Source of the DNA: Sipunculus nudus
Lineage: Eukaryota > Annelida > Sipuncula > Golfingiida > Sipunculidae
DNA length: 64,000 nt
Assembly: GCA_026874595.1 (NCBI GenBank)
Contig: CM049320.1
Span: forward strand, 798,001-862,000
Direction: 5' to 3'
Below, piece after piece: positions 29,691 through 40,300 of this stretch. The notes under the pieces were generated by a model. It did not search any database, was not told the origin of the DNA, and was given only the letters and a program-made list of their open reading frames with translations. Every line of letters begins with the position of its first letter. The first letter of the stretch is position 1. The position numbers and the translations under genes were made by a program.

Positions 29691-30596
29691 ATCCATCAGA
29701 CGATTTAAAATTTCTAGGTTTTTTTTATGTGTCTCAGTTTCCGCCAGAGGTCTCGACCGCTGTAGCGAATATATCTTATATATTGATAATAATTGATAAA
29801 TCAGAGTTGTGGGAATACATTCGTTGGGGGGGGGGGGGGAGACCATGGTCAACCAGAGTAGTGAAAAGCTAGGGGATGGGTGGGTGGTTGGGCTGGTGGA
29901 GGGGGGGGGGGTAAAACAAAGGGGCAGAACAAGTGTATACACTATAGGAAATAGGAACATTTTTTCTGGGGAAGGGGGGGGGGGGGCCTTGGACAGCTTT
30001 ATGTAATGAATAAATTATGTTAATAACTCGGATAATCAAGGATATATTGTATTTTTGTGTTTTCACACAATTCATCGGACTTTATTTATTTATAAGTATT
30101 GTCTGAATGCCAGCTTCAGGAGTCTGCGTATCATCTGATTGGATGATTTATTTGTAATCAATATTTGGAGGGGAGTATCATGCTGGATGTGGACATAAAT
30201 CGATAGACTTCTATATATAGACCTACTATACAGAGTCAAAATATTTAAATTTCTTCAGCGGCTGGAGTTATCTACTTCTCGGTGCCCCCCTCAAAAAAAA
30301 AAGAAAACCTTTTCTGAAGTAAAATCAACGTAACTACAATGTTTCCAGCAGATACAGAAAAACACAGGCCCATAGATCTATTTTTTCCTCACAAATTTTC
30401 ACCAGATTTTTTCAAAAACACATAGCCCTTAAATTATCCCCCCCCCCCCCCAAAAAAAAATATCACCATATTTTTGTTCTTATAAAAATGTTTTTACAAA
30501 GGAGGCATGTAAAACGCTGATTATCCATTAGGCCATTTTAATAGTTCGGGTTTGTGTGTCCCAGTCTCCACCAGAGGTCGCGAATGCTGTAGCGAA
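29681..30596. repeat. Direct repeat pair (about 90 bp)
   Basis: The copies at about 29681-29766 and 30507-30596 share GTAAAACGCTGATTATCCAT, then CAGAGGTC and GCTGTAGCGAA. They are diverged copies of an unidentified dispersed repeat. G-tracts (G9-G13) are numerous between them. Confidence 0.7.
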
Positions 30597-31558
30597 TGCC
30601 AATCGGAACTGCTCGCCTCCACTTCGAGTGTTCTCGGTTAGAATGAGAATTATGCCGAGGAGATCCGCTGATTACAATGACTTATTTAATATAAAATACA
30701 GGCGTTTTAATAACTAACGCACACCTTTATTTTACAAATAGCAAATCGAAGACTATACAAAAATATAAAATATTCTGTCTTTATAAAAATTTAAAAAATG
30801 TGTTTTGTTGGAATTGCAATAGCATGAAATTATGTTTATGGCTACAAATTTAGACTATCAAACTGGGTTATATGCATGTATTGCCCACGACAAGTCACAT
30901 CCTAAAATAAAAAACTCAAACCCTATTTCATATCAAATGCTAAAATATGATAACATGTTTAAATATACTAGCACAAGCATATTTGTATACGTGGAAAAGG
31001 AATCGCACACCTTAATATATATGGGGGGGGGGGGAGAGGTACGTGTGCGTGCGTCAGATGGTGTGTGAAGGTGTGTGTGAACCTTAATATATCTTCAATT
31101 CTAAAACCAAGTATAAACAACTACAGAAAACGGCAGGTATTTTGTGTTTCACCTGGTTTGGTGACTCACGATTGTGGAATTTGTGTCTACAAAGTAAATG
31201 AATGGATGAGGTAATTCAAAACTAGATAGTCGACAACCGACCACGTGTATCCGCCGAAATCAGAGTGGTACGGGTGAAGTGAGGCATGGACTGAGTGGTA
31301 AGGGGAAATAGAGGGACATGTACTGCATATTGCTTGGATGTCTGCCACGTAAACATGACTGTAGGGGGCGCCACCTGTCATTGAACACGAAGACTATCTA
31401 AGATGTATACACATGCTAAATTTCAGGCGGATAAGTCAAACCACTGCCGAGATTCTTGTCGAGCTATTGCGTTAACATCATTTTAGCATTATCGCTGCTG
31501 TGACTTGAAAAATGCTTCAAGATCATCCGTGTTCCAACTTAAGCTAGCGCTTGATAAG
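30597..31558. other. Intergenic: nothing recognised
   Basis: No gene or repeat was recognised beyond a G11 tract near 31023 with GTGTGCGTGCG-type sequence after it. Confidence 0.45.
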
Positions 31559-31961
31559 GTGCATTTATATGACCTGATCGATCACAAGTCACATCCTTCA
31601 GTTTTGCCCTCGTGAGGTGAAACCGGCGGTTGTGACTTCAGCCTATAAGTCACAACCGGCCGTACGGGCTCCTACGGCCTGTTTGCGTCCAAATTTTGTG
31701 CAGAATCGCACGTGTCCCGAAAGTCAGTCTTGCGAAATTTCGAGGCCGTAGACAGCCCGTAAGCGCGTACGGAGGATGTTAGACATGTCAACAAATTCTA
31801 CGAATTTTCAGCGAACAACGAGGGGGCAAGTTTCTCGCAAGGAGTTTGCAAGTGAGACGTGCACATTTAAAAAGTACCATAAGAAGAAAAGTCGTTGGCT
31901 AAGACGCACGTCGCACGCCATGACAAAACAAGTGCAAAAACAAAGGCAAAACATCTAAATG
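31559..31961 (+). mobile_element. Unclassified dispersed element, copy 1, with 60-codon basic frame
   Basis: It contains an 11-bp hairpin, GGTTGTGACTT / AAGTCACAACC (31628-31657), then GGCCGTAC...CGAGGCCGTAGACAGCCCGT. A related copy runs in the opposite orientation at about 32822-32935. From the ATG at 31776 a 60-codon frame, rich in Lys and Arg, ends at 31958. It matches no family I know and may be chance. Confidence 0.45.
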
Positions 31962-32021
31962 TATATATGTATTTTTTAAACAAAGGACAGTAAGATAACC
32001 ACGCAGCGTTTTAGAATTATG

Positions 32022-32070
32022 TTAATAATAATAATAATGATAATAATAATGATAATAATAATGATAATAA
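32022..32070. repeat. (TAA/TGA) trinucleotide tract
   Basis: TAATAATAATGA repeats about four times. Confidence 0.85.
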
Positions 32071-32298
32071 CAGATTGATTAAAATAAAAATCAAACCATA
32101 ACATTAAACAATAAAAAAAGTTCGTTTGTTTTGTAAAATTGATTTAAAATGTCCGATGAATCTCATAAGAACTATATCCTATATGACGTTATCGATCTAT
32201 AAAATCAGCCTGGTCCATATGTGGATATATGGGTTCAGTGCAGTCTTAAGCACGTAGGGGCGCAAGTAAGTGGACTGAAGGATGGACCTTTCAACCTT

Positions 32299-32338
32299 GG
32301 GGGGGGGGGGGGGGGCATACAATACCCCCCCCCCCCCA
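32299..32338. repeat. Facing G and C homopolymers
   Basis: A run of about 16 G, an 11-nt spacer (CATACAATA-like) and a run of about 13 C can pair as a hairpin. Exact run lengths should be treated with care, because homopolymers are error-prone. Confidence 0.8.
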
Positions 32339-32821
32339 TATTGCAAATAAAAATATTATAATTTCGTTTTGCCATATAAAAAGACTATAGTTTGAATCCT
32401 AATGGATAAATTTTGAATAAAAAATAACCTGTAAAATCTTGAGCACGGCCATTAAACGCACATTCAAAAGATTAAATCCAAAACTTTAACAAAAACTATG
32501 TTTGTTATTTTTTTTTATTTAACATATTTATATCAAAATAACTTTTAAAAATCCAAATATCTTTCAGCGCTATTTAATTTACGACAGCAGAATTATTATG
32601 ATCTCAGGGGCAAAATGAAAATTTATGGAACAGCCCATAGTCAGGAAATACCCGCTGTAATTCCATCCGACAGGTATTACTGATACCCTTATTCAGAGAA
32701 AATACAGTGAAAATCTATCATTCCAATTAAAAGAAATGACACTTTTTATAACTGTTCCGCTCAATAAATTAGGCCCCTGTACCGTGTTCCGTTTCGTTCC
32801 GTGTTTTAGGCCAGCCAAGTG

Positions 32822-32935
32822 CGGTTTGTCTAACATCCTCCATACGTGCTCACTGGCTGTCTGCGACATCAAAATTTCGCACAACGGAAACAGGCCGTAG
32901 GACCCTGTAAGCCCTATTGTGACCAAGACTTTTCC
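32822..32935 (-). mobile_element. Unclassified dispersed element, inverted partial copy 2
   Basis: Read on the minus strand it matches 31658-31790, with shared blocks GGAGGATGTTAGAC, CGAAATTTTG and ACGGCCTGTTT. It lacks about 35 nt in the middle. The two copies therefore form a loose inverted pair about 1.1 kb apart. Confidence 0.5.
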
Positions 32936-33139
32936 TCTACATCTCTCCGAAGACCAAGGCCCCCATGACACCCAAAATTCACAGGGGACGTACGATCCAA
33001 AAATTGGTGCGTCCAGCTGGGACCAAGGCTTAAGTTCCATCAGATACATGAATTTATTATTCTCTGTTGCAAAACATGGAGCGCTGAATGACCGCGGAGA
33101 AAAAAGCTGCATTTCATACTGCAGATCATAAGCTAATAA

Positions 33140-33369
33140 CAGGGGCGGATCCAGGATTTAGCAAAAGGGGGGGGGGGGGGGTCCAACCCAGGAAGACTAA
33201 TGAAAACCCTAAAAAAGGTCCCCAGGTCTGGAAAAGGGGGGGGGGGGTGTCCAGGCTACAAAATTTTGTCTGAAGCCCTTAAAAAAACGTTATTTCTGAT
33301 GAAAAAAAGGGGGGGGGGAGGGTCCGGACCCCCTGGACCTCCCCCCCCCCCCCCCCGGATCCGCTTCTG
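33140..33369. mobile_element. Complete GGATCC-ended miniature transposon with 5-bp target duplication
   Basis: The left end is CAGGGGCGGATCC and the right end complement CAGAAGCGGATCC. AATAA flanks both sides (33135-33139 and 33370-33374), a 5-bp target duplication. It is internally rich in G and C tracts. The ends resemble hAT-type miniature elements (family knowledge), but a 5-bp duplication is shorter than the usual 8 bp for hAT, so the superfamily is left open. Confidence 0.75.
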
Positions 33370-33374
33370 AATAA

Positions 33375-33718
33375 GAAAGGAATTTTGTGGCATATGACAG
33401 TCTGAGGACTTGTACCAGTGGCTACAATATGGTTGAACATTTAGTTAGTTTGAAAATTTAAACATATGAGATTATATTTGTACATGTTTATTAAAGCTAA
33501 AATAACAAACATGATTTTGAAACGATTTAAAGAAAAAAAAATACTTTCTTGTTTGGAGTCTATTATGCCCCATACTGTTGTGAACTTATTTTGCAAATTA
33601 AACCCTATACCTTAATATAAAAGAACAAACAATCCAGGGACCAACATGACTTGCTCCTCCCACACCCTGCGTTTGGCACGGTTACGATGCCCACTTATAG
33701 ATGTTTAAACTAGCACCA

Positions 33719-33792
<74 letters not shown>

Positions 33793-34252
33793 GGGCCAAA
33801 GAGGTATAATACACCACTAGGTGATACAGGACAAACTTTCACTCAGTTTATTGGCAGAGCTCCCGGAAAATGACTCTTGGAGGCATATGGATCAACATTT
33901 ATAAAAAAGTAGGCCTATGAACAGATCATGTTTACACAAGTGGCAAAATACAGTTTGCCTTCCCTATATGCACTCTACTGGCGCAAGCGTTCAACACCGT
34001 CAACTCGCGTGTCGCCCCCAGTAACAGGGACAACTTACACAAACACATTTTTTTCTGCTCCATAAAGACAAGTAAAGACGATCGATATATTCTATTCATA
34101 CTGATCTCAATTCTTACAAACCGTAACGGCTCCTCCTTCGAGGTTTTATTTTTACAGACGTCTGTTTTATAACGATATTTTACTTTTGTAGGTGACTCAA
34201 AATTAATGAGGTGACACATTCGGCGTGCGCGTCTCCAAGAATCCAGCACGCA
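33375..34252. other. Gene B upstream region
   Basis: (AT)n lies at 33722-33792. Otherwise no element was recognised. The promoter of gene B should lie here or just downstream, but no TATA box can be assigned with confidence. Confidence 0.45.
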
Positions 34253-34260
34253 TGACGTCA
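34253..34260 (+). promoter_or_regulatory. Palindromic CRE-like site TGACGTCA upstream of gene B start
   Basis: The perfect 8-bp CREB/ATF-type palindrome lies 34 bp before the proposed start codon. Whether it is promoter or 5' UTR cannot be told, because no transcription start is visible. An 8-mer can occur by chance, so support is modest. Confidence 0.3.
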
Positions 34261-34294
34261 TTCACCTGGATGTTTAATGACCTGTCATGTGACA

Positions 34295-34385
34295 ATGGGA
34301 CTGCTGGGCCGGCGTTTTTTCTCTTTTCTGAAATCTGCATGTGTTTATTTGTTTGTCGTGATAGCACTTTACAGACTAGTGAGAG
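34295..34385 (+). CDS. Gene B exon 1: start codon and type II signal-anchor (predicted)
   Basis: The start ATG at 34295 has A at -3 and G at +4. An in-frame ATG at 34277 has a poor context and would add six residues. The 30 codons read MGLLGRRFFSFLKSACVYLF and then a hydrophobic VVIALYRLVR. Arg6, Arg7 and Lys13 lie before or at the edge of the hydrophobic stretch (about 8-26), the pattern of a type II Golgi enzyme. The donor GAGAG|GTCAGT leaves one base (G), which joins AT at the start of the 39600 exon to make GAT (Asp). A competing donor GTGAGA at 34379 leaves no base and breaks the frame. Exon 1 was found by phase and topology, not by homology. Confidence 0.65.
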
Positions 34386-37300
34386 GTCAGTATATTTTAT
34401 GGTATATGGTTGTGTTTTTGTGTGAGAGTGGCAGGGAGTGTTCCTATCCCGCCCGTCCATTCATTCACTCGGTCGTTATCTTGTCTCATTATTATTTCCA
34501 ATTTAATGGCACATTAGATCCTCTGTACAAGTTAACACTATTGGTAAAAAACCGGGTCACTTGGTAAAAAACCGGATCGCTTGGTAAAAAACTGGATCAC
34601 TTGGTGAAACACCGGGTCACTTGGTAAAAAAACGGGTCACTTGGTAAAAAAACAGGATCACTTGGTAAAAAACCGGGTCACTTGGTAAAAAACCGGGTCA
34701 CTTGGTAAAAAAACGGATCACTTGGTAAAAAACAGGATCACTTGGTAAAAAAACCGGGTCACTTGATAAAAAACCGGGTCACTTGGTAAAAAACCGGATT
34801 ACTTGGTAAAAAACCCGATCACTTGGGAAAAAACCGGGTCACTTGTATAAAGAGAAGATGCCTTGTTAAGATAACTAACCCCCAAGTCGGGTCGTTTGGG
34901 TGCGGGATTGAATAAAAATGGTAGAAAGAGGATTTTGGTTGCTATTGAAGCGCCATCTTGTACCAAAGCCAGTAAAAAACGAAGGGAAATAAAAAAAAAG
35001 AAGAAAAAAAACCCTTAAACATATGAAAACAAAAGAACATAATTTTGGTAAACTGAAAACATTAAATGCATTAATTAAAATCCGCACATATTGTTACATT
35101 ATTTAAAGTTTAAAATTCCAACATATAATTCTCAGCTTTGAAAGGGGGGGGGGGTAGATAAATTTTTAAATTTAAAAATACAAAATGTTTATTAACTTGA
35201 TAGACAATGGAAAAAAAGGCACTCCGGTTAACATCCTGCTGAGAATGGAAAGTAGACTCCTGCATGATGCATTCTTTAATGTCACAAAATTGTGCTGTAA
35301 AAACATAACAGGTATATATATATATATATGTAATTTTTCATGTGACTCTATAGATTTCATATTTGATAACCTGATCGTGTTACCCACGGGTTGTGATGCT
35401 CAACTGTGTAACTGAAGCCAACAGCTTCAGCGCATTCACCATTAATATTTTGTCTTACAGTAGATTTTTACCTGGTACAATTCATCAAATTATTGTTAGG
35501 CTTAGGATTATTGGCAGTGGCGGATCCAGAACAAACTGTTTGGAGGGGGGGGGGGGACGGCTCAGATTCTACCTTGCACAGTGGTCGAGGGCGCGTAGCG
35601 CCCGAGGCGGGAGGGCGTGGGAAGGAGTGTCCCCCTCAAACGGTGAGGACATTTTTTGAAGATCTGATGATTGAGAAGTCAAATTTGAGCATTTTTTTGC
35701 ACTTAAACTAGACATTTTTGTTTCTGATAAATTGTATACAGAGCAGAAGTTTTTAGCTCAGCTGACTATAAGTCATCTGAGCTATAGTCGTGGTCCATTG
35801 TCCGTCGTTCGTTTGTCTGTCTGTCCGTCCGTCCGGATTTCCGTCCATAAGACTGGCACGTTTTGACACCATTGGACCTATGAATCTGAAATTCTGCATA
35901 CAGTTAGATGTCCCGAAAATCTCCTACCATGCCGAAAATTGAGTCAATAGGACTTTGTTCCTTCCAGATATTAAGGAAAAACCTCAATTTTTTATTAGAA
36001 ATCTATTTTCACAATTCAGGACAGCCTAATATCAAAACCACTCATCTGGTTTTCTTCATATTTACCATAAATATTCCTATATATAGTTCCTATGTACATG
36101 CCAGAAATTAAGTCAGTATTATTTAATTTAAAAAAGTTATGGGCCCAAACATAATGGACTTTGTGAAAAAATCAGGAAAGATATTTGGTCACTTAAGACT
36201 AAAAGTGTTAAAGGAAGGGACTTTTTTTCAGTAATACAACTTTAATTAATCAAAATTTAATTGTATACCAAAAATTAGATCAAAATCTGTTCAATTTTTT
36301 TTTAAATATTGGCAAAAACATAAAATTGGTACCTTAAATTTTGCCCAACTTTGGCCACGGCACGTTTTTTCTCTGTAAGTACTGTGGATTTAATTTTCAC
36401 AGCATGTACACATAAGGATTTAATCTGTTAAAATCTGAAATTTGAAAATAAAAGCTGCAAAATTAAGCTAGTTATTGAATTTTTTTTGGAGGCTCTTGTT
36501 GTATTCCCTTACATTGTCAAGCAGTCCAGATTAATGACTGTAGGTCATTCAGTGCACATCTCTATGCTCCCCAGGCTGTTGCCATACCGAAAATTGGTTC
36601 ATTAGGACTTTGTTCCTTCGTGATATTAAGGAAAAACCTCCGTTTTCCATAAAAAAGCCATTGTTACACTTCAAGGCTGCCTAATATCAAAACCACTGAT
36701 CTGTTTTTGATCATATTTAGTATTCACATTCTTTCATACATTTTCTATGAACATACCAAAAATTAGGTCAGTATTTGGTATTATTTTGAAATTAAAAAGC
36801 CAAAATATAATGCAATTTTTAAAAAATAAGGAAATATATTTACTCACCTAACATGAGAATTGCTGAAGCTAGAGACTTTTTTTCAGGAAAATAACTTTAT
36901 TTAATCAAGATTCAATTGTTTACCCAAAAGTAGATCTGAATTTTGCAAATTTTTCAAGTTATAAGGATAAATAAAAAATCAATACCTTAAATTTTGTCCA
37001 AATTTGGCAATGGCATGTTTTTTCCCTGTAAGCACTGTTGATTTAATTTTCACAGCATATATTAATAAGGATTTAATCTTTCAAAATCAAAGATTTGATT
37101 GGAAAGAATAGCTTTTACTCACGTTTTCATACACCATGTCAAGTGTTGTTTACATCTAGCCTACCTAGTAGTACAGCCTTCACTTGCATTATGTAACCCA
37201 TCCCAGGCAACTTGCCTTGGCTCAGCTTGGCCACTACCAGAAGGCTTCCCCTCTGCCCTGCACTCCCCCCCCCAGATGGTGCATAAACTAGATGAATGTT

Positions 37301-40300
37301 ATTATTTTCTGTATTTGATTCATTCTTACTCTAGGCTATCTATGCTACATTTTAGATTTTGTATTGTACCACCAGGGTTACAATGATTAAAGTGTACATT
37401 TAATTGTGTCCACAAAGTGGTGTATTGCTATGAAAGTGTGGATGTTCATCAGATAAGTAATTCCTTACTTCAGAAGAGTGAAAACTTCACCAGGTGTGAA
37501 ATTGACTATCAATTCCAGTAATAAATTAAAACTGGGATAGTAATTAGCACAATGATATTGTTTGTCCCTCATTCAACCAACATTGTGTATACTTTATTTG
37601 AAAAGATGTTTTATTTTATCAAATTAACTGAATCTTTTATTTTATTTTGGTGAATAAAATTAAGCATGTACTGAAAACTCCAATGTGCAAAACTTTTTAT
37701 TGTGATTCAAGGAATATTCTTGTAGATTCCATGTTGTGGCATTATTTTCTTTTAAATTCAGTTTGAACATTTATGATTTAAAAATAATAAAATATATGTG
37801 TATGCATAATATGACCCAATATGAGCTACACTCTGGATATATAATGATTGCAACTTTTGCAACAATTCTAATATTTTAACTTATAGTTCAGTTTTTTACT
37901 CTGTATATATAATGATTGCAACTTTTGCAACAATTCTAATATTTTTACTTATATTTTCAGTTTTTTTTTTATTAAAAATAAAAAAAACCTGTAAATAAAA
38001 AAATGATTCAGATAAAAACTTCTTAATGGAAAAAATGGATATGCTAAAAAATAGGCTTATATATAAACTTAAATGCATTATTCCCTTGAAAGTGAAATAA
38101 AGGTATTAGTCCATTCTTTCCACTTGCCTGTCCATCTGTAAATTTTCATATGCATCACAGTATCTCAATACTTTTACTGTTTTTCTTCATGACAGTCTTG
38201 TCAGAGTATTAGTTTGCAATCATATATTTAGAACTTTACTATAACCAAGTAGGAGGGCCCCTTTCCTCTTAGTTTTTCATATTCTTATATAAATGAAAAA
38301 CATTACAATAGAATATTTCTACATCCACCTTCGTGCTGCCCTCACTTTTCCCTTCTCCGAACCCCATCCCAAAGTAGGCCTCAGTATGCAAGAACAAGAT
38401 GAATCAGATATATTCATACTTTAATATTTTGTATAACTATTCGTCAATAGGTACATATGTACCTGCCAGAAATTATGTCAATATTGTGTAATATGTAGAG
38501 ATAGTGGGCATCACAATAATGTACCTTGTCAAGACTAAAGAGATATTGTGTCATACAGTCACAAATTCATAAATCACTTCATCAGCATAGTTAATCATAA
38601 CATCATATCTGGCAAATTGAACGCTTGCAGACTACCATACACTTTAGATCCTTCAACAAATAGCCTTATCATCATTCTACTACTGCTTGTTACTGCTGTC
38701 ATTGCATTCATATTTGCTCAAATATATCACAATTTTCAACCCCTCCTAAATAAATAAAAAATAAACCACTATATTTTACTCTTTTAATCCATCAACCAGG
38801 TAATTTCAATTATCTTTTACTCACATATTACATTATATTCCTTTATAATAGCCAAACATGTCCATGATATTCATAAGCTTTATCGACTCGATATAATATC
38901 ACAGTGGAGAAACATTTATAGTCCAGTCACAATCAGCTGAGCGCCGTGACCCATGGGTCCCTTGTTGTTAAATGCAGTGCTGATTATCCTGAATTCTTGA
39001 TGTAATATTTCACCATCAAGAAGGTAATAAGGACAAGGTAAAAACAAGTACCTTATTCCAGAAAACATTGATACAATTTGCAATTTTCATGAGCCCGAAA
39101 AAAAATCTGGGGGGGGGGGGGGAGGGCGATCGCCCCCTGTGCCCCCCCCCCCCTTGGATCGGCCACTGATTGGTGAGTGGTCACAAGAGCTGCCTGCAGC
39201 TATATAGCCTTTACCTGACCGGGCAACTGATCTAGACATCCCAGACAGGACACAGAACAGTATAAAAAGCTAATACTAAAACATGATAATAAAGCGTCAA
39301 AAGGTGACCAATTGAACTCTCCGTGACTTTTTCTGGGTGAAAATGCCAACTGCATTATCTTTATATATAGATAGTGTTTAATCATGAACCAAGCTGTCAA
39401 AGAGATCGTCCCTTGGATCGCCCTTATTTGCGTACGTGCCCGGATATTAAAAGAAAACAAAATTACAGATTCATTGACAACCTTAACAACCCAGACTTTA
39501 AGTAGAACACTGGGTGTACAGTTGTTTCTTTTCGGGTTTCCCTTTCTAAATACTGTTCAATAAATTATTGACATGGATTTTAAATTATTATTTTCACAGA
39601 TTCAGTCGGCGGACTTGCAATACAATCCGAGTCAAACGCCCAGAAAGACCACTGCGCGACACCCCAGGTAAGGTGGCCCCACCTGGTGGCCAATATGATA
39701 AAATTGCAATGCTGTTGCTGTGAATGGACACATAGAGAACATAGAAATATGCAAACATAACATAGATGTTGTCATGCAGCGGAGACCTAAATCTGCGAGC
39801 GATAAAAGAGCAGGTTACATTCTTATTTTATCATGTAGGCACATCTCTAAGAAAAAGCGTTATTATTGAAAAATAATCATGTACATCTTTCCTTTATCTC
39901 TATACAATTTTTATCCAATGTTGAAATATTGCCCTGGGCCCACGGATGAGGTCACAAGAAAACCTGTATCTTCACATTTTCTGGAGACTACTGGCTGTAT
40001 GATATATATTCGTTAAAAGCATATCATCTTATTGTATGGTGTGTTTATGTTACAAAGATAACCACCACAGTTCTTTAACCGATTCATATATAAAAGATAC
40101 AATTAAGGACATTCTTGATCATCTGAACAATGTGACAACACTTTAGACTTACTTGATATCATATTTCTCTCTCTTTTACTGTAGAATGGACTGGCTGTGA
40201 AGTCTGGCGCTGTGCCGTACCATTTGCTGCCAGTAAGGACGCTGCCTCCTCTATTGTCGGTATGTTTTGTATGTTTTACCCAACGTTCCCTCGTTCAACA

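Noticed and set aside
32693-33112. 139-codon minus-strand frame
   Set aside because: Part of it lies within an inverted copy of a dispersed repeat, and the remainder shows no family features.
34379-34384. GTGAGA donor for gene B exon 1
   Set aside because: It ends exon 1 on a whole codon, which puts the following exon out of frame; GTCAGT at 34386 keeps the frame.
38548-38757. A frame with a strong hydrophobic stretch as the gene B membrane-anchor exon
   Set aside because: It has no good splice donor and ends at a stop; it lies inside a transposon, and the 34295 exon fits the required phase.
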